DNA of 64,000 nucleotides, from assembly GCA_964036045.1 (NCBI GenBank), contig OZ038381.1, positions 148,127,596 to 148,191,595 of the forward strand, given 5' to 3'. The stretch is from Eutreptiella sp. 'Long Island Sound 2002'. Taxonomy: Eukaryota > Euglenozoa > Euglenophyceae > Eutreptiales > Eutreptiaceae. Position numbers and translations under genes: made by a program. This document shows positions 10,136 through 19,626 of the stretch, one piece after another (the stretch's first letter is position 1; each line of letters starts with the position of its first letter). The notes below the pieces were generated by a model that made no database searches, was not told the origin of the DNA, and saw nothing but the letters and a program-made list of their open reading frames with translations.

Positions 10136-10566
10136 GTAAAGTATGGCCCCGCGGAGCCCAGCCTGTGGGTAGGGGGGTGGGCAGTTAGCGTGGCCTAAGT
10201 TAAGTAAAGTAGTTGTATAAACAACGAACCTCAGTATTGTATAATGTAAACCTCTGCCCAACAACCTGGGGGGGCTAGAGGAACGGGTAACTGCCCCGGA
10301 CCCCCCAAAGGCAGCCCCAATGGTGAGCACACAACCGGAGGGGGCATGTCCGCGAGGTGATGTGTGCATATGTAACTAACGCAATGAACAGTGCCTACCA
10401 CCGTAAATAATGCTAGCGGGTAAAAGGCCTCCCCCATGGCCAGCTCAGTGCGCCCCCCCCAAAGCCGGACCCGACCAGCCGCGGTGAGGCGGGTTATGAC
10501 GGGCGAGACGTAAGTACTGGTGGTTACGCCTCTCCGCACTCCGCGGGCTTAAACTGCCCAAGAGGG

Positions 10567-10614
10567 CCCTAAATCAAGTGCCGTTCGGGAGTTAAGCCCC
10601 GGCGGGATTTAGGG
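10567..10614 (+). other. Stem-loop in the LINE 5' UTR
   Basis: CCCTAAATC (10,567-10,575) can pair with GATTTAGGG (10,606-10,614) as a perfect 9-bp stem. The 30-nt loop contains a further GCCG/CGGC pairing. It might be a structured 5' UTR element; I cannot show that it folds like a known ribozyme. Confidence 0.4.
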
Positions 10615-10761
10615 TAGTTCTAGTTAAGAGGACTCACGTTGAGTCCCGGCTACTGCTACCCCGGGGTTATGACCCCCGGTACTGCTTGCCCACCACGCCT
10701 GCTGCTGCTCATGGTACCCGGAGGGAGCAGAGGACACCCCCGTAGGTCTGCCCGCGGAGGC

Positions 10762-11400
10762 GGGGCGTTGCGAGAGTCGGTAGACCGGAAGACCCAGCCC
10801 AGGGCGCTAGAGAGGGGGGTGCCCGATGCGGGGTGTGCCGCAGGGAAGGCCTTAGCAAGGGCCGCCAGCGGGGCGGGGACCGAGCCCCCCCCTTCCCCCA
10901 CGTGGCGGGCCGCGCCACTGTGGACCACAACCCTCTGCGTGCAACAATCACATGGGCCGCCTGGTGCGAAGGGCCTCCCCACCCAACGGCTCAAAGTAGC
11001 GGGGCGTTAGTATGGTCCCAGGACCGAAGGACCCAGCCCACAGCCCGGCAAGCGCAGGGGACGTCTCAGCCGCCGCCGTCGCTTGGGAAGGGCCCCACGA
11101 CCCCCAGACCGACTGGCCCGCGCAACAGCGGATTATCGCCCCCTACCACAGACCGCCGAGCAACAACGGCTGCCCACATGGGCCCCGCCGGGGGTCGCGC
11201 ACCCTGCGGCTCGAAGGAGCGAGGCGTTAGTACGGTCAACAGACTGGAGGACCAAGCCCGGAGGCGTGGGCGAGGGGAGCCCGACCCATGGCGAACTAGC
11301 GGTATGCCCGAAGAGGCGGCTGCCGACGGGGCGAGGTCCCGATCTCCGCCTTGCAAGGGGGCCCGAGAGGCTGCGGACACCTGCCCGCTCTCCCCACAAC
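10762..11400. repeat. Diverged tandem repeat, unit about 220-240 bp
   Basis: The word GGGGCGTT followed by a GGTAGACCGGAAGACCCAGC-like block recurs at 10,762, 11,001 and 11,221. Confidence 0.7.
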
Positions 11401-11410
11401 TAGGGTGTAC

Positions 11411-12560
11411 AGCCTGCTCGGTGACTACCACCCCGCCCCGCACCAACTGGCATAGGCCCGCCTTCCCCACTCCCAGGTGGCTCCTCCCCCGCCCCGGCGT
11501 GAGCAAACCGGCCACGACCGGGGCGCGCTGCCTGTTCCGCGCCCTACCTTCCATCCCGCTGTGCGCGAGCCACCCACAACCGGGGCACCCAGCCTGTCTG
11601 CTTTCCACCCTCCTGCTCCGGCGTGCGCACACCAGCCACGACTGGGGCGTACAGCCTGCCCGATGACTTCCTCCCCGCCCCGTCGAGTGCCGTGTGGCAT
11701 CCGCTGGGGCGTCTCCACCGTCAGGTTGCTCCTCCTCCCGCCCCGGAGTGTGCGGACGGACCGAGGCTGGGGCACCTTGGCTATCTCTTCTCCTCCCTCC
11801 CGCCTCGGCGTGCGCGCACTAGCCCGGACCAAGGCGTGCAACCTGCCCGGTGCCTTCCACCCCACCCCGGCGAACGCTGTGTGGCATCAGCCGGGGGGGC
11901 TCCACCATCAAGTAGCTCCTCCCCCACCCCAGTGTGTTCGAACCGGACACATCCGGGGTACCTTGCTTGTCTAGTGTCCTCCCTCCCGCCCCAGCGTGCG
12001 CGCACCAGCCACGACCGGGGCGTGCAATTTGCCCGGTGACTTCCACCCCGCCCCGGCGAGCTCCGTGTGGTATCGGCTGGGGCGTCTCCAACGTCGGGTA
12101 GCTGCTCACCCGCCCCGGAATGTGCGGACCAGCCATAGCCGGGGCATGCTCCTCGTCTTGGGTACTCCCTCCCACCCCGGCGTACGGGCACCAGCCACGA
12201 CCAGGGCGAACAGCCTGCCCGGTGACTTCCGCCCCGCCCCGGTGAGCGCTGTGCAGCATCGGCCGGGGCGGCTCCACCGTGAGGTAGCTCCTCTCCCGCC
12301 CCGGTGTGCGCAGAGCGGCCACAGCCGGGGCACCTAGTCCCTCTAGTGTCGTCCCTCCCGCCCCGGCATGCGCCCACCAGCCACGACCGGGGCGTGCAGC
12401 GTGCTAGCAGGCTACCACCCCGCCCCGGCGAGCGGCGGATGGCATCGGCTGGGGCATCCCCATCGTGCAGCCTTTCCGACGCGCTCCCCCCTGCCCTGGC
12501 GTGAACAGGTGCGGCGTGTGCCTACCGGCCGCGGCCGAGTAGTGGTGTACCCCCCCCCCC
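11411..12560. repeat. Tandem repeat, unit about 187 bp, six copies
   Basis: AGCCTGCCCGGTGACTTCC-type words recur at 11,411, 11,653, 11,840, 12,027, 12,212 and 12,399, giving spacings of 242, 187, 187, 185 and 187. Each unit also has two halves with related CGACCGGGGCG / CAGCCGGGGCA words, so it may be an old dimer. The long open frames on both strands follow from this periodicity. Confidence 0.8.
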
Positions 12561-12829
12561 CCTATCCAGCGGGGGGAGACTGGTTTCTCGGGAGCGTCGT
12601 GGTGCAGGGCGCGGCGCCCGGCTTGGGTTTCTGCGTCACAGGCACCATAGCAGAATTCCGCACCCTTTCCCTTGCTTAGCAGAGGCAGCACCCCGAAGCC
12701 CACCCGCAACAAGTGGGCCGCGTGGACCGTGTGGCCCTCGTGGAGGGGGCTTGGGCTACATCCGGTGGGGCACCTCGCAGCAGCGGTGCAAGGGCAAGCT
12801 GAGCCGCTACCCATACCACCTACGGCCCC

Positions 12830-14105
12830 TCCTTAACCAGATTGTGAGCCCCCTAGGCCCCCCGGTGGCCAAGCACGGTGGCTGTGGCTCCGGATCGCCC
12901 TGACGGCCGCCTGGGTTGCCCGGAGCTCCCAGGAGCCGGTCTGGGCAGGGGTCCCCGATGCCAACGGGTACCCCTTCGACTGCCCCGTGGCCCCGCCGCA
13001 CTTGACAGGCCGGACGCAGCGGGCGGACGAGGCGTCCAAGCTGATAGCTCCCGCCTGCTTGTCCCCCGACAATGACGACCTGTACCTCCGCATGGCAGCC
13101 TTCTCCTCCGCCCTCGGCATCGTGTCGGCCCTCCGCGCCGCTCAAAGTGGAGACCAAGTCGCGAACGTCCTCATTGCCAACGCAGCACGCGGGGGGGCGG
13201 AGGGCCAAGCGGTCGCCTCGGCGCTGGCCGAATGGGTCCTATACCTGGAGGCCGGTGAATTTCCTACCCTTGCAAACGAGGACCGCTAGCGGTGCGCCGA
13301 ACGACTGTGACAGTCCGTGGCGGCCCTCCCGCACACTACGCCCTTCGCGACGGTCGCTACCGCCATCGCGTGCTCTGCCGACCTCCCACCCGACATCTGC
13401 GCGGCCCCTGCAGACCACTAACCGGGGCCCGGTGGGGGCCGTGGCGACTGGCACCCGCCCGGAAGACTTGCTGTCGATCGAGGCGGCGGTCAAGGACCAG
13501 GGGGGCGTATCGTCGCTGCCGGTGGGCAAGGCCGGCCACCTAGCACGTGCCGGGTGCAGCGGCCCCCCGCCCCCCCCCGCAGCCCCTCGCCCAGCCTGGG
13601 CTCTGGAGGCCTCGGCGCGGTTACTGGTGCCAGCAACCGTGGCGGTAGTGGCCTTACCGACGGCCCCGCCTACCCCCTAGTACCCGCCCAGCAACACCCC
13701 TAACGTGGCGTCGTTCCCTATGCCCTGGCCGACGAGCGCAGCCCCAGCCCCATGGGCCCCTCCGGCTACCGCAGCCCAAGCCCCCCCGCCGGCCCCGTGG
13801 AAGCACCAGCCCTAGGTCCCGGTCGCGGCGGCCCTGCGGCAGGCGGCATGCGCGGCCCAGCCCCCCCCCCCCCCCGAGACGCGCATGGGCTCCCCCGCCT
13901 CCCGCCAGCTCACCATCGAACTCTCCGTCTCAGCCCGGAGGCCATGACCACCGCGGCGTTCTGGGACGCCGTCCGGGCCCACGTGGGGTCCGCCAAGCAG
14001 GTCCCGTAGCTCAGCCGCTAGCGGGGGTACGAGTACGTCCCCTGCTTCAAGGCTGTGTGGTGGGCGTTCGAGGGGGACCACACCCGCGCCCTGATGCCGG
14101 TCATG
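12830..14105 (+). pseudogene. Decayed LINE ORF1
   Basis: The plus strand reads through several frame-shifted blocks. One is about 100 codons (to 13,289) with ASKLIAPACLSPDNDDLYLR and ALGIVSALRAAQSGDQVANV; another is a Pro/Ala-rich stretch; the last (about 13,900-14,105) has MTTAAFWDAVRAHVGSAKQV and CFKAVWWAFEGDH. No zinc knuckle or RRM is obvious. The protein appears to continue at 22,967 as VTAAGYVSVTLRSHRAEG. Multiple stops and shifts, many at C runs. Confidence 0.45.
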
Positions 14106-14882
14106 CCCTTGATACACGCTGGAAGACACAATCTTGTTCTAGCCTACAATCCGCTAGAGTGGCTAGAACGAAAAAAAGTAGTGCTTGCCCCGACCCATGG
14201 CCATAGGGGGGGGGGGGTAGGGGGTCCATACCTTGTTTTTCAGAAAAACACAATTTCGACCTGAAATTCAACAAGTACAACAAACCGTTGTAGGAACGTT
14301 CTAGCGGCGCTCTAGCGCCGCCCCGTAGAACGGCGCTAGAACGCTTCGCTAGAACCAGGCAAGAACAAAAACATGCACACACATTTGGCAAGTAAAAGAC
14401 ACCAATATGGGAAGGGGGGGGGGGTTCCATGACACATAGACACATAGAAGCCATCACATTTGGTACATGTCTAGTCATATGTGCAGGCGCGCACACACAC
14501 GTGCACGCACACATTTTGACACGGGCACGGGCACTGTGGGGCTGCCCTCCCTTCAAGCGTTGGTTGGGGGGAGGGGGGCGTCTTTGCTTTTGTCACACAT
14601 TTTTCAGGTGGGGCTTGAGAACTACCTTAGGCGGAGGGGGGGGGGGGGGTTGAACTCAGAGGTCTGGGAGGGTGTTCTTTTCTTTGTTTCACAGGTGGTT
14701 ATTTATTGGTTTTTATGGATATTCACCTGACAAACTGAAATTTGAAGTTGCAGGTATGCCATGCAATGCTGTGCAGTGTTGTGGTGTGTTGTGGTCTCGT
14801 AAGGTGTAAAGTGGGGTCATGTAGTGTGGTGTGTGGCGGTGTGCTGCGGTCCGCTGTAGTGTGTGATCTGCTGTGGTGTGCT
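14106..14882. repeat. Left terminal inverted repeat arm, about 780 bp
   Basis: Contains CTAGAAC-type palindromes at 14,285-14,350, a CCCTCCCTTCAAGCGTTGG block, a run of about 15 G and a GTGTTGTGGTGTG-rich end. The same series appears inverted on the right side of the element. Confidence 0.7.
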
Positions 14883-15075
14883 CCCTTGGTACACGCTAGA
14901 AGCCCCAATCTTGATCTAGCCTAGAATACTCTAGCTAGATCGTTCTAGCCTAGATTAGATCAATACTAGAACGATATAATGTCTACCCACATATCCCAAT
15001 TTCTTCATTGTTCCCCCATGCATGCTTGCTATTGTCCGTAGTTCATTGCCCCATGCTTCCTTCTCTCGCGCTTAG

Positions 15076-16617
15076 ATGGTGCACATTTCTTTGCAATGGT
15101 ACGCCCCGCCACTTCTACCCATACCACGGGTGAGGCATGCAAGGCCGCCGTTGAGGCATACGCCGCCTCCCTTCTCCCCCCAAGGCCATTTGTGAACTAG
15201 TGCTCAACATGAGGGCCTCCACGTCCTCGTGGACGACCCTCTCCGAGCTCTACACGCTCTGTAAGTTGGAGTATCACCGCACCGTCCCCGATTGGCCCCT
15301 ACTCCCGTCCAATTTGTACCGAGCGGGCTTTCCCACTTCCCCACTTGCTCCCTCCTCAACCCAGAAGGATACTTCCCTCTTGTCTAAGGCGCTGCTGGAG
15401 TTGAGTGGGGCTTCAAACCTCAAGAATGAGCGGGTGGGCCATTACTTGGCCACGTGGCCGCTATCATGCCCCCTAGCACGGCGGCAATCCAACAACGCCG
15501 TCAAGCCCGTTGGAAGGAGTTGGTCGTCCCGGTGCAATTGGATGTGCCCGTTGCCACGGTGTTGCCCAAGGACACCGGGATCTCATGGCCCTTCGCCTCA
15601 TGCGGCACATACATCCTCTCCCGGCCGGGCTTGGTGCGGTCCATCAACCGCAACTTCCCTTGAGATAGGCCTCTCACCTAGTGCCTTTTGATCGTTCTAG
15701 TTTTGATCTAGTTAGCCTCGAACACCGCTCGCTAGAAGCTAGATTGCACTAGACTAGAACGAAATTAACCACCCCCCTGTCTCGTGTTTAGGTGATTCAA
15801 GACATCATCGCCACGGGGCTGGTCCAATGGGGGGCCTCCAAGGAGGAGGCAAAGGTGATCCTCGGGGGGGATCAACCGTGGACACGAAGGGTGGTCGGGG
15901 TGGCCACATGCCCCCAAGTGCCAGCCTCCATGTTCAATGAGGGGATATGGAATGCCCAAAAGAAGACTTGGGACGGTATTGCTATCCCGCGGACCATGGA
16001 GGGTGATGAGGCCAGCTACACGGCCTTCCTCCTTGGGACGCCTTCCTTGCAAGCCGCTGGCTGCAGTACGCAGCGGATTTTGAAATTGTCACGTGCCTAG
16101 CTCGTCTTGTGCATTTTGCACTTGACAATGGCCATGGGCCGCTTGTTGGGGGAGTTCGTCGACCGGGAGCCTAGGTCGGTCACCCCTGCGCTGTGTCAAG
16201 ACCTTCAAGTTCTCCTGTCGGAGAGGCGTGCAGGTTGGAGCGCTTATGGGTCAGCTTCCCCGGACCTGGAAGAGACAACCAATTTTTCTGACGCATGCTC
16301 GGATATTGCTAGGTGCCTCGGCATTAGGCTGAGCACGGCCAAGTACAAGGCCATCGCGAACATGTGGGACCTGCTGCAAGCCCTCTATTGTACATATCAG
16401 GGCCCTAACCCATTGAAGTGTGCTGCCGTGGCCTGTGATTTCCGTACTGTCGCAACAGCATCATTTTACCTATTGAGCCTTGAGCAGGATGTAGATGCCA
16501 TGTTGCAGAACATTAAGCCATTTGGAGTGGCTTTGTTCTCGGGTGACATTTCGGAAAGTATCGACCGCTTTGTGAAAAATGGTTACAACGAGCACAGCAA
16601 CCGGGGGGGGGGGGGGT
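15076..16617 (+). pseudogene. Family II transposase-like gene, copy 1
   Basis: Exons follow an acceptor at 15,071-15,075 (CTTAG). The first exon reads GEACKAAVEAYAASLL, LYTLCKLEYHRTVPDW and VATVLPKDTGISWPF ... YILSRPGLVRSI. Next to copy 2 at 33.7 kb it lacks about 64 codons between VRSI and the exon end. An intron of CTAGAAC palindromes (about 15,665-15,790) follows. The second exon starts VIQDIIATGLVQWGASKEEA and runs through LCILHLTMAMGRLLGEFV to GDISESIDRFVKNGYNEHSN before a G run. The last stretch, with an acidic residue ahead of a basic helix and an RGGG, recalls the end of DDE transposase cores, but the superfamily is not clear to me. It has a stop at 16,100 and at least one frameshift. 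Confidence 0.5.
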
Positions 16618-17240
16618 GTCGGGTAGAGGGGGTGGACGAGGTGTCGGGTCGTCAGTGGTCAGCCATCCAGAGGGAGGCCAATGTGCAAGCACAGTGCATG
16701 ACATGGCTGTTTGCATACTTTGACGTGTCGGGGGTTGTGCATGGGGGGCCGTGGTCGCAAGTGCCATGCTCGGGCATGGATGCCATGGAGGTAAGAAGGG
16801 CCAAGGCCACGTGCAAGCTTCCATGAACCAGAATATTGACCAACAAGATGGCATCGCAGGAGTTCCTGGACGGGGCCACCGCTGCCGACTTCCTGGCGTC
16901 CAACGGGTGAGGGGGTGGCAATGGTGGGGATGGGGCTTGGGGTTGGGGCTGGGGCTGGCCTTGGGCTTGGCGAGGGGGGGTGGCTTGGCCTTCGGCTTGG
17001 CCTCGGCCTGCTAGGCCTTCGGCTCGGCCTGCTCGGCCTGCGCCTGCTGCTGCGCCGCAATCACTTGCGTAATCGGCGCCTGGGTCCCCGCATTCTATGG
17101 GAAACACGGGAGCGTTCTAGCGGCGTTCAAGGCAACCGTTCTAGCGGCGTTCTAGTGACGTTCTAGCGACCGATCGTGCTGCCTAGATCAACACTAGAAG
17201 GATTCCCTAGATCAGCACTAGAACGCACAACAAGACAATA

Positions 17241-17639
17241 TACCTGGCGGAGGACCCGGAGGTGGAGGAAATGCGGGGGGGGCTCAAAGGGCTCTCGGCT
17301 TCCCTCGCACCCTCCAAGGGGGCCAAGGCCAAGCTGGAGGCCAAGGTCCCCCAATGGGAGACCAAGCTTGCCGAGGTGCGGGCGATGCGGGATGAGGAGA
17401 GGGTCCGCATGGCGGAGAAACCTCTGCAAGGCGAAAGCCAAGGTGGCGGAGAAGGAGGAGGCGATCGAGGCGCTCGATTGCAACGTGCGGAGGACGGAGC
17501 CGGTGTTGGCGAGGACGGTGGAGAAGGTGAAGGAGGAGGAGGAGGACCAGGTGGTGGAGGTGGAAGTGGAGGCGGAGGAGATGGAGGAGGGGACGGTGAA
17601 GGAGGAGGTGGAGGTAAAGGTGGCTAGAGCGCCGCTAGA
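17241..17639 (+). pseudogene. Coiled-coil 3' exon of family II, copy 1
   Basis: Lies between two CTAGAAC palindrome tracts (17,110-17,230 and 17,625-17,680). It reads YLAEDPEVEEMRGGLKGL ... KAKLEAKVPQWETKLAEVRA in one frame, then shifts near 17,425 to CKAKAKVAEKEEAIEALD and a long Glu/Val/Lys-rich heptad stretch. This is likely the coiled-coil tail of the transposase-like protein, similar in position to the Lys/Glu-rich exon at 31.9-32.1 kb. Confidence 0.45.
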
Positions 17640-17680
17640 GCGCCGCTAGAACAGTTCCGGCGAACGCCGCTAGAACAAAA

Positions 17681-18195
17681 ATAGTAACTGCTCATCAACC
17701 CCCCCCCACCCTTAGAATGGAACTGATTGCATGGGTACCCACAGACATGACATCACAAAGCATACAACAGCATACAGCACCACCCACCACAAAGTGCAGA
17801 CACCACACAGCATGCCCCATCAGGCCAAACACCCAACAAATAACCCAAGCTGCCAAATAACCCAACCTGCCAAGCAACCAACACACCATTCAACCAACCA
17901 AATAGGCAACACGATCGCACGATACCCCACCACACCACACCACACCACATGACACGGTGTTGTAGTCTGTTGTGGTGTGTGATATACTTTGGTTTGTAGC
18001 TACGTTGAGTTGTTTGGCAGCTTGGGTTATTTGATGGGTGTTTAGCCTTGTAGGGCATGTTGTGGGGTGTCTGCCCTCTGTGGTGTGTGCTGTGGTATGC
18101 TATTGTATGCTCTGTGATGTCATGTGTATGGGTACACATGTATTTACTGCCATTCCAAGGGAGGGGGGGGGGGCTAGTAAGCAGTTACTTTTTTT
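17681..18195. repeat. Inverted repeat, two arms of about 250 bp
   Basis: The arm at 17,681-17,945 and the arm at 17,950-18,195 are near reverse complements: TGCATGGGTACCC faces GGGTACACATG, and AACCCAAGCTGCCAAATAACCC faces its inverse. They would fold into a hairpin of about 500 nt, flanked by CTAGAAC-type palindromes. Confidence 0.75.
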
Positions 18196-18309
18196 GTTCT
18201 AGCGGCGTTCGCGGGAACTGCTCCAGCTGCGTTCTGGCGGCGCTCTAGGGTCGCTAGAGGGCCGCAAGAACGCCGCTAGAACAGTTCCCTAGAACGCCGC
18301 TAGAACAAA

Positions 18310-18550
18310 AATATTAAATACTTACCACCCCCCCCCTTCGCTTGGAATGGCAGTAATTACATGTGTGCCCACGCACATGACATCACAGAGCATACAATAG
18401 CATACCACAGCACACACCTCAGGCTGCAGACACCACACAGCATGTTCCAACCAGCTAAACACCCAACAAATAACCCAAGCGGCCAAACTACCCAACCTGC
18501 CAAGCAACCAACACACCATTCAAGGAACCACACCAACCACACCACATGAA
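18310..18550. repeat. Third copy of the hairpin arm
   Basis: Direct repeat of the 17,681-17,945 arm (shares AACACCCAACAAATAACCCAA and CCAAGCAACCAACACACCAT), separated from the hairpin by a CTAGAAC palindrome tract at 18,198-18,306. Confidence 0.75.
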
Positions 18551-18639
18551 AACACAGCACACCACAACGCACCTCATGTGACCACAACACACTATGCCCC
18601 ATACAGTACAACACACCAGAGCCAATCACACACTATAGC

Positions 18640-19051
18640 AAACTGCAGCGCAGCACGGCACACCACACCACACCACACCACATGACACGAGGCCACAGCA
18701 CATGACACTAGACCACACCACATGACACCGCAACACACCAGAACGCACCTCATGTGACCACAACACAACACACCACGCCACTACACAGCACACAACACCA
18801 TAGCACATCACACACCACAATAGACTACAACACAGCACACCACACCACTTTACACCTAACGAGACCACAACGCACCACAATACTACACGGCATTGCATGG
18901 CATACGTGCAACTTGAAATTGCATTTTGTCAGTCGAATATCCGAAAAATCCAATAAAAATCCTCCTGTGAAACAAAGAAAAGAACACCCTCCCAGACCCC
19001 TGAGTTCAACCCCCCCCCCCCCCCCGCCCCAGGTAGTTCTGAAGCCCCATT
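18640..19051. repeat. Right terminal inverted repeat arm, inner part
   Basis: Reverse complement of about 14,600-14,880, including CCTCCCAGACCCCTGAGTTC, a 15-C run and an ACACCACA-rich block. It continues beyond the inserted element at 22,667-22,967. Confidence 0.7.
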
Positions 19052-19327
19052 TAGGCGTCACAAGTTGCCCACCCTCTAGGACCCCATGTACGCACGATGT
19101 GACAATATTCTACGTTTCTACTTTGAGTATGCTATTTGACGTATGTGACCAAGGTTGTTAGAAAAGCTGTGTGACACCCGTTGAAATACGTGTTGATGTG
19201 TTAGCCTTGTGTATCCACTTCTTCTACTGTGTTGTATTTGACGTTTTTCTGAAGCTGGTTGAAAATGAGGCCAGCTTTTGGGTAACCTTGCAAACAACTA
19301 TGTGTATATGCAGTTTTTGACCCTTCT

Positions 19328-19553
19328 GGCCGAAATTTCGGCCAGCTTTTTGGTTTCCTAGTGAATAGGCATAGTTTTTTTTATTTTTCTTAGGGCTGGC
19401 CGAAATTTCGGCCAGTTTTTTGGTTTGTTCACTATTCAAGCACTTCTATTCCGGTTTTTGGTCGGTCTGGTGGAAATTTCCGCGAGCTTTTCCTATTTTT
19501 GAACATTTAAGCAATTATTTCCCCTTCGAACACACCTGGCCGAAATTTCGGTC
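19328..19553. repeat. GGCCGAAATTTCGGCC palindromes, 5' cluster
   Basis: Copies of the 16-bp perfect palindrome at 19,328 and 19,398 and a near copy at 19,538, with a more diverged one near 19,470. All lie upstream of the coding region. Confidence 0.85.
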
Positions 19554-19626
19554 AGCTTGCAATTGTCATTGTTCATGAATATTGCACCTTACACTCCTAC
19601 ATAACTGTTTTCTTGTCTCAGCATTA

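Larger units (their letters stand above)
10140..14105 (+). mobile_element. LINE part 1: 5' region and ORF1
   Basis: GC-rich block that begins with a presumed 5' UTR, continues through two families of tandem repeats (10,762-11,400 and 11,411-12,560) and ends in a decayed ORF1-like coding region. It stops abruptly at 14,105 inside a codon string ...FEGDHTRALMPVM. The LINE text resumes at 22,967 after an inserted element. The exact 5' end is uncertain; tandem promoter-like monomers at the 5' end of a LINE are known from mammalian L1. Confidence 0.6.

Noticed and set aside
10140-10700. rRNA gene fragment (text such as GCCCTAAATCAAGTGCCG looked rRNA-like)
   Set aside because: No conserved rRNA core could be followed for more than a few bases, and it leads directly into LINE repeats.
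11066-12377. Long Arg/Gly/Pro-rich frames on both strands between 11 and 12.4 kb
   Set aside because: They follow the 187-bp and 230-bp tandem repeats and are open on both strands; no codon or domain signal.
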